From: an uncultured Bacteroidota bacterium
GTDB taxonomy: Bacteria > Bacteroidota > Bacteroidia > Flavobacteriales > Flavobacteriaceae
Reading direction: 5' to 3'
Length of the DNA stretch: 64,000 bases
Assembly: GCA_902544085.1 (NCBI GenBank)
Contig: CACCAP010000001.1
Span: 186,001-250,000, forward strand
Within the stretch, counting starts at the first letter, position 1, and each line of letters starts with the position of its first letter. Position numbers and translations under genes: made by a program. Below, piece by piece: positions 20,681 through 30,053 of the stretch. The notes under the pieces are model-generated. The model searched no databases and was not told the origin of the DNA. It saw only the letters and a list, made by a program, of their open reading frames with translations.

Positions 20681-21991
20681 TTAATAACCACTATTTTGAA
20701 CCATTAATGAATTACTATCCATCTCAGACTGAGGGATTGGTAAAACTAATTTTGGGCTATTAGAAGATAGACCAAGAATACTCTTTCCAAATCTCTTCTT
20801 ATCATGTAAGATATGACCTTCAAAACCAAGTTCTAATTGTCTTTCATTAAAAATTAAATCTAAAGTAAGAGCAGTGTGTGCAGGAGCACCAGATCTAGCT
20901 CTTAAAGCATTGATTTCAGTAAGTGGAGCAAGACCAGTACTTGAACCTAATCTGAAGTTAGCTTCAGCTCTAATTAAATGCATTTCACCAATTCTTAATG
21001 TAGGTACGTTACCATACTCATTAGTATACTTACGTGTACATATTGCACCAGTATCACGACTGAGATAGAAGAAACCTCTTCTAACGTCTAGTGTACTATC
21101 AAAGAGTGACCGGTATGTATCAACAACAATATCACCACCTCTTCCACCAAATGCCATGTCAGCATAGTGAGTTACAAGTGCATTAGATCCATCCTGTGAT
21201 GTAACCTGAAAAGCGAAAATATCTTCTGAGCTGTCGCTATCATTATTAAAAGCACCAGCAAAAGATGATGCTAATGAGTGACCACTATTTGCAAGAACAT
21301 CATTTGCAGCCGTTAAAGCTTCAGCATAGTTTCCTAATTGTAGATGAACTCTAGCCAATAAAGCTTTAGCAGCATATTTATCAGCAAATTCACCATTACT
21401 AGCAGGAAGCTTAATGTAGGCGTCATTTAAATCAGAAGCCACTTGAGCATAAATTGCATCAGCGGATGCTCTCTCTATATCAAGATCAGCACCATAATTA
21501 GTAACACCAGCAGTTCTTAGTGGAACTCCACCATATAATCTAACCATATCAAAATAAGTCATGGCTCTCAAGAAAAGAGCTTCGCCTTCAACAGTTGCTC
21601 TTTCTGTAGCATCATCAATTTTAGATGCATTGTCAAGAACCAAATTCGCTTGATTGATAACCTCATAGGAGTTAACCCAGTGAGATCCAACAAAACTGTT
21701 ATCACTCAAAATTGATTTGGTATAAAATTGTCTTGGTGCAAGGAAAGTACCTTCCCAAGAAACTTCATCATCATTTCCTAATAATTCCGAAATGATTTGT
21801 GAATACCCACCAAAAGTTGAACTTTGACCAGCCTCTGCGTATGCACCAATTAAAACTTTTTTGACGCCGTCAGCAGAACCTAAAGCTGCACCAATTGATA
21901 CACTTTGTGCTGGCTCTACCTCTAATTCAGACTCACAATTCACAAGTCCGAAAGAAAGGAAAATAAGTAGTAAATATTTAAAATTTTTCAT
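20681..21991 (-). CDS. SusD/RagB-family outer-membrane lipoprotein
   Basis: SusD-like proteins are surface lids on TonB-dependent SusC channels and help capture oligosaccharides, peptides or other nutrients. The 436-residue product has a lipoprotein signal peptide with lipobox GLVNC (Cys19). TPR-like helical repeats follow (ALFLRAMTYFDMVRLYGGVPLR is the SusD hallmark; LLARVHLQLGNYAEALTAA; IGEMHLIRAEANFRLG). The C-terminal half has NERQLELGFEGHILHDKKRF. It lies 18 nt downstream of the SusC gene. The substrate cannot be told: no glycoside hydrolase, peptidase or regulator adjoins the pair. Confidence 0.93.
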   Translation of the reverse strand: MKNFKYLLLIFLSFGLVNCESELEVEPAQSVSIGAALGSADGVKKVLIGAYAEAGQSSTFGGYSQIISELLGNDDEVSWEGTFLAPRQFYTKSILSDNSFVGSHWVNSYEVINQANLVLDNASKIDDATERATVEGEALFLRAMTYFDMVRLYGGVPLRTAGVTNYGADLDIERASADAIYAQVASDLNDAYIKLPASNGEFADKYAAKALLARVHLQLGNYAEALTAANDVLANSGHSLASSFAGAFNNDSDSSEDIFAFQVTSQDGSNALVTHYADMAFGGRGGDIVVDTYRSLFDSTLDVRRGFFYLSRDTGAICTRKYTNEYGNVPTLRIGEMHLIRAEANFRLGSSTGLAPLTEINALRARSGAPAHTALTLDLIFNERQLELGFEGHILHDKKRFGKSILGLSSNSPKLVLPIPQSEMDSNSLMVQNSGY

Positions 21992-22009
21992 TTTTATAAA
22001 ATTTATTGA

Positions 22010-24970
22010 TTAAAATGTTAGATTAACACCCAAAGAAACAGTTCTTGGAGCAGGAGCAGAATAAAATGTCTGACCAACACCAGAAGCGTCACCTCTTGAC
22101 TCAGGGTCATAACCATCGTAATCAGTTATTGTTAACAAGTTGATACCAGAAAGGTAAACTCTTGCATTTTCCAAACCAACACCTTGAAGATAACTACTTG
22201 GTATGTTATAAGAAACATTAAGATCCTTTAATCTAATAAAGTCACCATCTTGTAGATATCTTGTTGAGTGCTGAGTACCATTACTACCAGCAATAGCAGC
22301 AGCAGGAACATCTGTTATGTCACCAGGTTGTCTCCATCTTCTTAGCTGATCTCTCGTTTGATTATCAAACCAATCACCAGCAGTTGATTGAAATCTTCCA
22401 CCACCATTATAGATGCTTGCACCAAACTCGGCTGAGAAGGTGAAAGAAAGATTCCAGTTCTTATATGAAAGGTTGTTTGTTAAACCTCCAATGAAATCAG
22501 GGAATGGGTTTCCAGCTATGACTCTGTATGCAGAGGAATAACTTTCAGTTGAAACACCATTCTCATCTAAGAAAAGAGCATTACCGTTGTCAGGGTTAAC
22601 ACCTGCGTATCTAACTAGGTAAAAAGCGCTGATAGGCTCGCCTTCTCTTAGAATATTTCTTCCAGAAATAGCATCTTCACCATTTGGAAGAGTAACAACC
22701 TCATTTTCGTTTGTGGCTAAATTTAAGCTTGAAGTCCAGCTAAAGTCATCATTGGATACATTTACAGTATTTAGTAAAAACTCAATACCAGAATTTTTTA
22801 CAGCACCAATATTTTTGGTAAGTGATGTAAAACCAGATGAAGCGGGAATTGGCTCACCAAATAACAAGTCTTCCGTATCCTTGTTATAAAATGTTAACTC
22901 ACCGGTGATCTTGTCATCCAACAAACCAAACTGAACTGAAATGTCAGTTTGAACTGTTGTTTCCCAAGATAAGTCTTGATTAGCTGGTTGAGTTGGTTGT
23001 AAACCAGGTCTTTGGTTGTAAGACGTAGCACCAAATAAACCTAATGCAGCAAAGTTTCCAATTGCAGCATTACCAACCTCACCCCATGAACCTCTTAACT
23101 TCAAGAAAGATAAAACATCGTTATCACCTAAGAAATCTTCGTTAGTTAGAATCCATCCAGCACTAAATGATGGGAATGTACCAAATTGGACATTCTCACC
23201 AAATCTTGATGATCCGTCTCTTCTTATACCAGCTTTAAACAAATATTTATCTTGTATATTGTAAGTTGCTCTTGCAAAATAACCAACAAAGCTGTAAGAT
23301 GTAAAACTACTCGTACCACTAACAATTTCAGCAGCACTTGCTATAGTTTGAAAATCGTCACTTGGAAATTGCTCACCACTTACGCTAGAAAATCTTCTTT
23401 TACTCTTATTAAGTTCTGTACCAGCAGTAACATTTAATTTACTGTAGTCATTAACAAAATCGTAGCTTAAATAATTCGTTACAACATAATTTTCTGTTGT
23501 TGCATTAGAAGCATAACCAGAACCATTAGTTGACATAAAGGGAGTTAAACTTCCTCTGAATTGATCTTCGCTTTGTCCATAAAGGTCGTAGGCAAATGCA
23601 GAAGTAAATTTCAAACCTGAAAATAAATCTAGGTCAGCTTGAACTTTACCAGTGTTTCTTCTAATAATAGTATTATAGTTTGCATACTTGTCTTCTAGAA
23701 GGTAGTTTGCGTAAACCGTGTTTCTAAATGGCTCTCCATCAACAAAAGCAGGAGATATAGGTGCCTGAGCAATTGCCTGTAAAGGAGTAACGAAAGCATT
23801 ATCATTTGCTACACGATCAATATCAGTTCTACCATATCCTAAATTGAAACTTAAGCTCAATTTATCGGTAATATCGGTTGAAATATTGGCTCTAGCACTG
23901 ATCTTATCCAAATTATTACCATGTACAATACCTTCCGTTTCATTGTAAGCAACGGAGAAAAAATAGTTAGTAGAATCATTTCCACCAGAAACAGAAAAAT
24001 CTGCATCCTGAACAGAACCTTCTACAAGAGCAATTTTTTCCCAATCAGTATCGTATGTTCCTTGTCTCCAAGTTCCATCAGAATATCTATCGAACCTTCC
24101 TTCAATAAAACCAGTAAAATCTATACCGGCATTGAAACCGTTAGCACCAGCTTCCAAAAAGATTTCTACGTATTCTGCTGCATTCATCCAATCTCTGTAG
24201 TTTGATGGATTGCTGACACCATTTGAAACATTAAGATTAAATTTAGCTTTTCCAGCTTTACCTTTTTTCGTAGTTATAATAACAACACCATTTGCACCCT
24301 GCGCACCATAAATTGAAGCTGCAGATGCATCTTTAAGAATATCAATAGACTCAATTTCGTTAGGGCTGAGCGTGATTAAAGGGTTTGTAGGAGCACCATT
24401 ATTAGACTCATTGTAAGTAATTAATGGAATACCATCAAGAACATAAAGAGGTTGAGAACTAGCACTGATACTAGCTTGACCTCTAATTCTAAAATTGAAT
24501 CCAGATTCTACCTTACCATTAGTCTGTGTAACTTGAACACCAGCTACTTTTCCAGCAAAAGTGTTAAAAACGTTGGGAGTTGGAATTTCAGAAATATCTT
24601 CAGACTTAAGTGACGCAATGTTATCCGTCAATAATCTTCTACTTTCTGTTCCATAACCAGTTACTACAACTTCATCAAGTTGATTTCCTTCAGCCAGTAC
24701 TACATCAATTGATGTATTGTTGCCAACCTCAATAACTTGTGTTTTGAAACCAAGAAAGCTTACAGATATAGAAGCATCGTCGCCAACACTGATGGAAAAA
24801 TTACCATCAAAATCAGCAACCACACCATTATTGGTGCCTACTTCAACGACAGATGCACCAACAAGTGCAACACCATTTTCATCTGAAACATTTCCTGTAA
24901 TAGTTTGTTGTCCTAGTGCAATAGTAATTGCCATAAAAGACATCATAATACTAAGAATTAGTTTTTTCAT
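22010..24970 (-). CDS. SusC/RagA-family TonB-linked outer-membrane protein
   Basis: This is a TonB-dependent active-transport barrel of the SusC type. The 986-residue product has a signal peptide (about 1-20, ending ALG-Q), an N-terminal carboxypeptidase-regulatory-like beta-sandwich (about 22-98, ITGNVSDENGVALVGASVVE), and a TonB-box-like segment LDEVVVTGYGTESRR at about 98-112. A plug domain follows (about 115-235, LYVLDGIPL, ANGVVIITTKKGK), then a 22-stranded barrel ending in VSLGVNLTF with terminal aromatic Phe. It is co-transcribed with the SusD gene downstream. The 215-nt upstream gap is shared with the divergent rlmB. Confidence 0.95.
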   Translation of the reverse strand: MKKLILSIMMSFMAITIALGQQTITGNVSDENGVALVGASVVEVGTNNGVVADFDGNFSISVGDDASISVSFLGFKTQVIEVGNNTSIDVVLAEGNQLDEVVVTGYGTESRRLLTDNIASLKSEDISEIPTPNVFNTFAGKVAGVQVTQTNGKVESGFNFRIRGQASISASSQPLYVLDGIPLITYNESNNGAPTNPLITLSPNEIESIDILKDASAASIYGAQGANGVVIITTKKGKAGKAKFNLNVSNGVSNPSNYRDWMNAAEYVEIFLEAGANGFNAGIDFTGFIEGRFDRYSDGTWRQGTYDTDWEKIALVEGSVQDADFSVSGGNDSTNYFFSVAYNETEGIVHGNNLDKISARANISTDITDKLSLSFNLGYGRTDIDRVANDNAFVTPLQAIAQAPISPAFVDGEPFRNTVYANYLLEDKYANYNTIIRRNTGKVQADLDLFSGLKFTSAFAYDLYGQSEDQFRGSLTPFMSTNGSGYASNATTENYVVTNYLSYDFVNDYSKLNVTAGTELNKSKRRFSSVSGEQFPSDDFQTIASAAEIVSGTSSFTSYSFVGYFARATYNIQDKYLFKAGIRRDGSSRFGENVQFGTFPSFSAGWILTNEDFLGDNDVLSFLKLRGSWGEVGNAAIGNFAALGLFGATSYNQRPGLQPTQPANQDLSWETTVQTDISVQFGLLDDKITGELTFYNKDTEDLLFGEPIPASSGFTSLTKNIGAVKNSGIEFLLNTVNVSNDDFSWTSSLNLATNENEVVTLPNGEDAISGRNILREGEPISAFYLVRYAGVNPDNGNALFLDENGVSTESYSSAYRVIAGNPFPDFIGGLTNNLSYKNWNLSFTFSAEFGASIYNGGGRFQSTAGDWFDNQTRDQLRRWRQPGDITDVPAAAIAGSNGTQHSTRYLQDGDFIRLKDLNVSYNIPSSYLQGVGLENARVYLSGINLLTITDYDGYDPESRGDASGVGQTFYSAPAPRTVSLGVNLTF

Positions 24971-25011
24971 GTTTTTTTAATTTGAGTTGCGAAACTAATG
25001 TAGTTCTGTTA

Positions 25012-25041
25012 AACAAAAAAGAAAAAAATCACTTTTTTGTT
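25012..25041. repeat. Perfect 10-bp inverted repeat upstream of susC
   Basis: AACAAAAAAG at 25012-25021 pairs with CTTTTTTGTT at 25032-25041, with a 10-nt loop. It lies 42-71 nt upstream of the susC ATG in the divergent susC/rlmB gap (24971-25185), where I see nothing else convincing. It may be an operator, a leader hairpin or chance in A/T-rich DNA. Confidence 0.4.
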
Positions 25042-25185
25042 GATAAAGCATATTCAAAGTAATTTATTGTACTGAAAATCAAGGTTTTAGGTTATTAACA
25101 TTCACAAAAAAAAATAAATTGTTACAAAACCAACACATTCTTTTTCTTTTTATTTAAGTTTAGGGTAAATTAACTCCAAATCGGG

Positions 25186-25908
25186 ATGATTATTTATGGT
25201 CGAAGATCAATAAAAGAGGCATTGCAAAAAAATTTAGATATTCAAAAGGTTTTTGTAAAAAAAAATGCAAAAAATTTAGAGAAAATAATTTTTGAATTAA
25301 ACAGGAAAAAAATTCCAATTTCTTTTGTTCCATTGGTAAAACTTGATAAACTAACAAAAGGCAATCATCAGGGTGTTGTATGTCAAGTATCGCCAATAAA
25401 AACTAAAAGCCTTGAAGACTTGGATGAATTTTTGCAAAACTCAACAATAGTAAAAATTCTGATTTTAGATGGAGTAACAGATACCAGAAATTTTGGATCC
25501 ATCATTAGAAATGCCGAATGTTTTGGTGTAGATGGAATTCTTATATCAAAAACTGGTAGTGCCCCAATAAACGATGAGGTTGTAAAAACATCAAGTGGTG
25601 CAGTATTTAACATACAAATCTTTAAAGTGGATCATTTGATTGATGCAATGTTAATGCTCAAAGATCAAAAATTTACCATTTTAGGAGCAGACGAAAAGTC
25701 AACGATAAATCTAGGTGAAATCAAGATTAAAAATAAGACAGCAATCATACTTGGATCTGAGGGAAAAGGAATTAGTTCCTCGGTTTTAAAGAATTGCGAT
25801 GAAAAGTTCAAAATACCAATAAGTGGAAAAATTGAATCATTGAATGTTGCTGTTGCCTCAGGGATTATACTTTACGCTATTTCCAAAGCTTCAGAGAATT
25901 TTAATTAG
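25186..25908 (+). CDS. rlmB: 23S rRNA (guanosine-2'-O-)-methyltransferase, RlmB/TrmH family
   Basis: SpoU-family SAM-dependent ribose methyltransferases modify rRNA or tRNA; the RlmB group methylates G2251 of 23S rRNA. The 240-residue product has an N-terminal L7Ae-like substrate-binding domain (about 1-75, starting MIIYGRRSIKEAL) and the C-terminal trefoil-knot domain. All three SpoU motifs are present: NFGSIIRNAECFGVDGI, ILGSEGKGIS and IPISGKIESLNVAVASGI. It is divergent from susC and overlaps the end of the convergent HAD gene by 18 nt. The precise target is inferred from the family. Confidence 0.9.
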   Translation: MIIYGRRSIKEALQKNLDIQKVFVKKNAKNLEKIIFELNRKKIPISFVPLVKLDKLTKGNHQGVVCQVSPIKTKSLEDLDEFLQNSTIVKILILDGVTDTRNFGSIIRNAECFGVDGILISKTGSAPINDEVVKTSSGAVFNIQIFKVDHLIDAMLMLKDQKFTILGADEKSTINLGEIKIKNKTAIILGSEGKGISSSVLKNCDEKFKIPISGKIESLNVAVASGIILYAISKASENFN

Positions 25909-26571
25909 ATCTTTTAAATCGTGAATAACCCTACAATCATCATGAATTTCTTCACCATGAGCGACATAGTGAATGGTTTGAATATTAAGCTTTTTTGCCC
26001 CTAAAATATCTGCTTCGTAGTTATCACCTACCATCAATGACTCACAAGCTTCAGATTGAGAATCAGTCAGGGCAAAGTCAAAAATTTTCGGATCAGGCTT
26101 CTTAACTCCAATTGATTCAGAGTCGTAGATGCACTCAAAATATTTTTTTATTTTCGAATTAACCAACTTTTTTTCTTGAACATCCCTAAAACCATTAGTA
26201 ATTATAAATAATCTGTACCGATTACTCAAATACTCCAATACTTCGATTGCACCATCCATTAAGTGTGTATTTTCAGGCAAAAAAGTTATGTAATCATCAG
26301 AAATTTTGTTTATGATTTCATCACTAATTTCAAAATTGAATAAATCAAATACTTCCTTTAATCTGTTGTATCTCAAATATTCTTTTGAAATAGCACCATT
26401 TCTATATAATTTCCAATATTTAAAGTTTATTGGTCTATATTTTTCAATGAATAAATCAAAATCTAAATTTAAATTATGATTATCAAATATTGTTTTGAAG
26501 GTAGCCTCAGAATTTTTCTCAAAGTCCCAAAGAGTATGATCAAGGTCAAAGAATATGCTTTTAACAACCAT
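25891..26571 (-). CDS. HAD-family hydrolase, YjjG-type nucleotidase
   Basis: YjjG-group HAD phosphatases remove phosphate from pyrimidine nucleotides, including damaged ones. The 226-residue product shows HAD motif I FFDLDHTLWDF (nucleophile Asp), motif II IITNGF, motif III Lys in GVKKPDPKIF and motif IV MVGDNYEADILGA. The YjjG-like helical cap occupies about 20-95. I chose the ATG at 26571: the longer frame from 26616 adds residues that belong only to the end of mpl in another frame. It overlaps the mpl end by 11 nt and, convergently, the rlmB end by 18 nt. Substrate is inferred. Confidence 0.85.
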   Translation of the reverse strand: MVVKSIFFDLDHTLWDFEKNSEATFKTIFDNHNLNLDFDLFIEKYRPINFKYWKLYRNGAISKEYLRYNRLKEVFDLFNFEISDEIINKISDDYITFLPENTHLMDGAIEVLEYLSNRYRLFIITNGFRDVQEKKLVNSKIKKYFECIYDSESIGVKKPDPKIFDFALTDSQSEACESLMVGDNYEADILGAKKLNIQTIHYVAHGEEIHDDCRVIHDLKDLIKIL

Positions 26572-27925
26572 TTTCACAAAAGTTTTTAGCCAACATCTTA
26601 ATGTCAATACCACCAAATTTACCTGAACTCATTAGAAGCAAATTTATGTTGTTATCATTAAATTTTAAAAGATAATCTTTCAATTGGTTAGGGTCATATG
26701 CAAAAACAATTCTTTTGTCAGAAAATGAATCGATTAAATTTTTTTCATCAATATTTTTATCCTTTAACTTCTCACTACTACTATCAAAAAAAACTATTGG
26801 ATGATCACACTCATTAAAAGCTGATCGGTACTCTTTTTGAAAAGCTTCATCAAAACTACTCAAAGTATGTAATTCAAAAACCGCAATCAATTTCCCCTCA
26901 AAATTTGATTTGACAGCATTAATGCTAGCAATTAATTTGCTAGGAGAGTGTGCAAAATCTTTAATAACACTCCTCTTATTTTTTTGCTCAACGAGCTCTA
27001 AACGATTACCCGCACCCTCAAATGAAACAACTGATGAATAAAATTGATCATCAGTCAATCCGATAAGATTGCAAATTTTTTTTGCTGCGGACAAGTTCTC
27101 CATATTATGTTTGCCGAAAAACTTGATGGGTAGCAACCCCTCGTCAGAGTCAACAAAAAATTTATTGTTATTTGAAATGTGCGGGTGCAAGCCGTAGGGT
27201 ATTTTTCTAATAAAATTCTCATTACTATCCAATATCTTTCGAATATTCTCATCATTTTCATTATATACTAGTACACCACCATTAATAATTTTATTTATAA
27301 AAATTTTGAATTGATCAACATAGATCTTGAATGTTGGAAAAACATTTATGTGGTCCCACGATATCCCCGAAATTAGGGCAATATTTGGTTTGTAAACATG
27401 GAATTTTGGGACATCATGAATCCTTGATGATAAATACTCATCGCCCTCTATTATAATAAATTCATTATCCTCAGATAAATGGACAGAATTAGTGAATCCC
27501 TTGACTTTAGCACCCAATAGAAAATCAGTTTTGAAATTATTTTTTTCAAGTACGTGAAGTATCATTGATGTTATTGTTGTTTTTCCATGGCTTCCTCCTA
27601 TAACTACCCTGGTTTTATTTTTTGAATGTTCATAAATAAATTCAGGAAAGGAATAAACTTTAATCTTTTTTTCTATTGCAATTTTCAGCTCAATATTATC
27701 AGATTTTGCATGCATTCCAAGAATAACAAAATCTAGGTCATCTTTTATATTTTTTTCACACCAACCCAATTTTTTAGGCAATAAATTATTATTGAGTAAA
27801 CTTGATTTTGATGGCTCATAAATTGCATCATCACTTCCTGTAACATTGAAACCTATTCTCTTAAGCTCTATAGCAAGACTGTGCATAACACTACCACCTA
27901 TTGATATGAAGTGAACTTTTTTCAA
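26561..27925 (-). CDS. mpl: UDP-N-acetylmuramate:L-alanyl-gamma-D-glutamyl-meso-diaminopimelate ligase (Mpl)
   Basis: Mpl reattaches recovered murein tripeptide to UDP-MurNAc in peptidoglycan recycling. The 454-residue product has the N-terminal Mur domain ([20 protein letters not shown], resembling MurC), the ATP loop GGSHGKTTITSMILH at about 112-126, the EGDEYLSSRIHD block diagnostic of Mpl rather than MurC, and SGISWDHINVFPT. The start is TTG at 27925. An in-frame stop two codons upstream excludes any other start, and the TTG overlaps the TGA of the preceding gene (TTGA). Confidence 0.92.
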   Translation of the reverse strand: MKKVHFISIGGSVMHSLAIELKRIGFNVTGSDDAIYEPSKSSLLNNNLLPKKLGWCEKNIKDDLDFVILGMHAKSDNIELKIAIEKKIKVYSFPEFIYEHSKNKTRVVIGGSHGKTTITSMILHVLEKNNFKTDFLLGAKVKGFTNSVHLSEDNEFIIIEGDEYLSSRIHDVPKFHVYKPNIALISGISWDHINVFPTFKIYVDQFKIFINKIINGGVLVYNENDENIRKILDSNENFIRKIPYGLHPHISNNNKFFVDSDEGLLPIKFFGKHNMENLSAAKKICNLIGLTDDQFYSSVVSFEGAGNRLELVEQKNKRSVIKDFAHSPSKLIASINAVKSNFEGKLIAVFELHTLSSFDEAFQKEYRSAFNECDHPIVFFDSSSEKLKDKNIDEKNLIDSFSDKRIVFAYDPNQLKDYLLKFNDNNINLLLMSSGKFGGIDIKMLAKNFCENGC

Positions 27926-28404
27926 AACTTAATCCTCGGAAAATTTTCATATAGGCGTTGAGCCTTATCTCCTTCCTTTTTAGAAATATTTGAAATTTTT
28001 TCAACAATATTTCTAGCTTTTCTCTTTCCTCCACCTAGAAATCCTGGCACTTCAAGATAGACCTGTAGCATAATCCAATTTAGACTTAGTGAGGTATCAT
28101 CAATTTCATATGTTTTTTCTAGCTGACTCATCATTTCAGGGACATATGCAGCACCTTTAATTCTTGGCATTAATTCAATTCTTGCTGCCAAAGTTGCAGC
28201 TAGTTTATAATTGTAATTGAAATTATTAGGGTGTTGTTTAACTAATTTTTTATATAATTCAATTGGTTTTTCAAATTGACAAATCTGAACCAATGAATCA
28301 GCATTTTCTTCAATTTTCAATAATTCAGACTTACTAAGAGACTCTTCCTGAGAAAATAAATACGGAGCTACTAAAATTATAATGATATATTTAATTTTTT
28401 CCAC
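27922..28404 (-). CDS. Secreted TPR-like protein of unknown function
   Basis: I recognise this only as a small Bacteroidota protein with tetratricopeptide-like helices. The 160-residue product has a signal peptide ([19 protein letters not shown]), a helical pair (about 40-70, [30 protein letters not shown]) and the motif [19 protein letters not shown] near 118-136. That P-G-x-x-G-G-x-K-x-K-A pattern recurs in related TPR proteins. The start is GTG at 28404, 28 nt inside the end of obgE. It ends 4 nt into mpl. A periplasmic or outer-membrane role is inferred from the signal peptide only. Confidence 0.8.
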   Translation of the reverse strand: MEKIKYIIIILVAPYLFSQEESLSKSELLKIEENADSLVQICQFEKPIELYKKLVKQHPNNFNYNYKLAATLAARIELMPRIKGAAYVPEMMSQLEKTYEIDDTSLSLNWIMLQVYLEVPGFLGGGKRKARNIVEKISNISKKEGDKAQRLYENFPRIKF

Positions 28405-29384
28405 ATTGAATCTTTTAAAGTTTTCAGTCCCATTTGTGTAACTGATGAAACAAAATGAACATCGATATTCATAAAGTCCAACTTATAATTTGATTTTATA
28501 TCATCAATTTTTTCTTTATCAATCAAATCACATTTGGTTACGGCAAGAATTTTTTCCTTATCTAAAAGCTGACTGTCATATTTTTTTAATTCATCCAAAA
28601 GTATATTAAATTTCCTATCAATGTTTTTTGATTCACATGAAACTAAAAAAACAAGTATAGAATTTCTTTCTATATGCCTTAAAAAATGATGTCCTAAACC
28701 TTTCCCTTTACTTGCACCCTTGATGATACCCGGTATATCTGATATTACAAAGGTATTATAATCCTTGTATTTTACAATTCCTAAATTTGGTTTCAGGGTC
28801 GTAAATTCATAATCTCCAATTTTTGGTTTGGCATCAGTCAGTACACTTAATAATGTTGATTTTCCAGAGTTAGGGAATCCAACAAAACCCACGTCAGCAA
28901 GAACCTTTAATTCAATAGTTAATTTTTTTTCTGTTCCTTCAACCCCAGGTTGTGAATACTTAGGTGTTTGATTAGTTGAAGATTTGAAGTGCCAATTTCC
29001 TAAACCACCCTTCCCACCTGGAACAGCATTAAATTCCTCTCCATGCTCAATTGATTCAAATAAAACTTCACCAGAATCTGTATCCTTTATAACACTACCA
29101 ATTGGTATTTTTATATACTCGTCATTTCCATTGGCACCTGAACTTCTAGATTTTCCTCCATTTTTACCATGCTCAGCTTTAAAATGTTTTTTGAATTTAA
29201 AATGGAATAGTGTCCATAGGTTTTTGTCAGTCTTAAAAATAATATTGCCACCATTTCCTCCATCTCCACCGTCAGGTCCTCCTTTTGCAACAAATTTTTC
29301 TCTCCTCAAGTGTGAGGATCCAGCACCACCATTTCCTGACCTAACAAAAACTTTTACATAATCAACAAAATTATCCTCAGTCAT
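28377..29384 (-). CDS. obgE: GTPase Obg
   Basis: ObgE is a ribosome-associated GTPase acting in 50S maturation and stress control. The 335-residue product has the glycine-rich Obg fold (about 1-160; [35 protein letters not shown]) and a G domain (about 160-330) with G1 [12 protein letters not shown]3 [10 protein letters not shown] and G4 TKCD. There is no C-terminal OCT domain, as is common in Bacteroidota. It overlaps the adk stop by 1 nt. Confidence 0.97.
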   Translation of the reverse strand: MTEDNFVDYVKVFVRSGNGGAGSSHLRREKFVAKGGPDGGDGGNGGNIIFKTDKNLWTLFHFKFKKHFKAEHGKNGGKSRSSGANGNDEYIKIPIGSVIKDTDSGEVLFESIEHGEEFNAVPGGKGGLGNWHFKSSTNQTPKYSQPGVEGTEKKLTIELKVLADVGFVGFPNSGKSTLLSVLTDAKPKIGDYEFTTLKPNLGIVKYKDYNTFVISDIPGIIKGASKGKGLGHHFLRHIERNSILVFLVSCESKNIDRKFNILLDELKKYDSQLLDKEKILAVTKCDLIDKEKIDDIKSNYKLDFMNIDVHFVSSVTQMGLKTLKDSMWKKLNISL

Positions 29385-29959
29385 TAGATTAAATTTTCAA
29401 TCAAATCAATCAGTCTCTTACTAATATCATTAATTTCACCAACTCCACTAACAGAATAAAACTTATTCATCTTTTCATAATATTCAATTAATGGTTGAGT
29501 TTTTTTTCTGTACTCATTTAGCCGAGTGAGAATTTTATCGACGCTTTGATCATCAGCCCTACCTGAAATTTTTCCTCTCTTTAGCAATCTTTCTTTCAAT
29601 AAATTGTCATCGACATCTAGAGCTATAGTTGCAGTTAAATCCAAAACATATTTAGTTAGAATTTTATTCATTTCGTTTGCTTGGTAAATTGTTCTTGGGA
29701 ATCCATCAAAAATAAAACCTAGACAGGGTAAATTTTGTTTTATTTCATTTTCTAACATCGAAACTGTTATTTGATCAGGGACCAATTCACCTTTCTCGGT
29801 GTACAATTTGGCTTTTAAACCTAATTCAGTTTCAGTTTTAATATTTTTTCTAAAAACATCACCAGTTGAAATGTGTACCAAACCATATTTGTTTTTTAAA
29901 AAACTTGCTTGAGTACCCTTACCACTTCCAGGCTTTCCAAAAAGAATTAAATTTAACAT
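29384..29959 (-). CDS. adk: Adenylate kinase
   Basis: Adenylate kinase interconverts ATP + AMP and 2 ADP. The 191-residue product has the P-loop [15 protein letters not shown], the AMP site [26 protein letters not shown] and a short LID ([15 protein letters not shown]). It is therefore the short, zinc-free type. It heads the adk-obgE-(TPR)-mpl-HAD group and has a TATATTTG element just upstream. Confidence 0.97.
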   Translation of the reverse strand: MLNLILFGKPGSGKGTQASFLKNKYGLVHISTGDVFRKNIKTETELGLKAKLYTEKGELVPDQITVSMLENEIKQNLPCLGFIFDGFPRTIYQANEMNKILTKYVLDLTATIALDVDDNLLKERLLKRGKISGRADDQSVDKILTRLNEYRKKTQPLIEYYEKMNKFYSVSGVGEINDISKRLIDLIENLI

Positions 29960-29971
29960 GATAATTTTTTA

Positions 29972-29979
29972 CAAATATA
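29972..29979 (-). promoter_or_regulatory. -7 element (TATATTTG) for the adk operon
   Basis: The minus strand reads TATATTTG, an exact TAnnTTTG match, 12 nt before the adk ATG. No clear -33 TTG is visible. It is the only candidate in the 94-nt adk/purK divergent gap for this direction. Confidence 0.5.
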
Positions 29980-30026
29980 CCTAAATACAAAAGATGAATA
30001 AATTATTCCTCATCTATAAATTAATG

Positions 30027-30034
30027 TATTTTTG
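30027..30034 (+). promoter_or_regulatory. -7 element (TATTTTTG) for purK-purE
   Basis: The plus strand reads TATTTTTG, an exact TAnnTTTG match, 19 nt before the purK start, with no clear -33 box. It is placed back to back with the adk element in the divergent gap. Confidence 0.5.
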
Positions 30035-30053
30035 AAATCTAAAAGCTTTTATT

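Noticed and set aside
24990-25017. TAGTTTCG with TTTG upstream as a susC promoter
   Set aside because: One mismatch in the -7 element and a 16-nt spacer; too weak to list as a feature.
25891-26616. Longer HAD phosphatase reading starting at 26616
   Set aside because: The added residues are mpl coding sequence in another frame, and the motif I region begins naturally at the ATG at 26571.
28984-29361. Plus-strand 125-residue frame opposite obgE, rich in Pro and Phe
   Set aside because: It mirrors the glycine-rich Obg fold of the true gene and has no start context or family resemblance.
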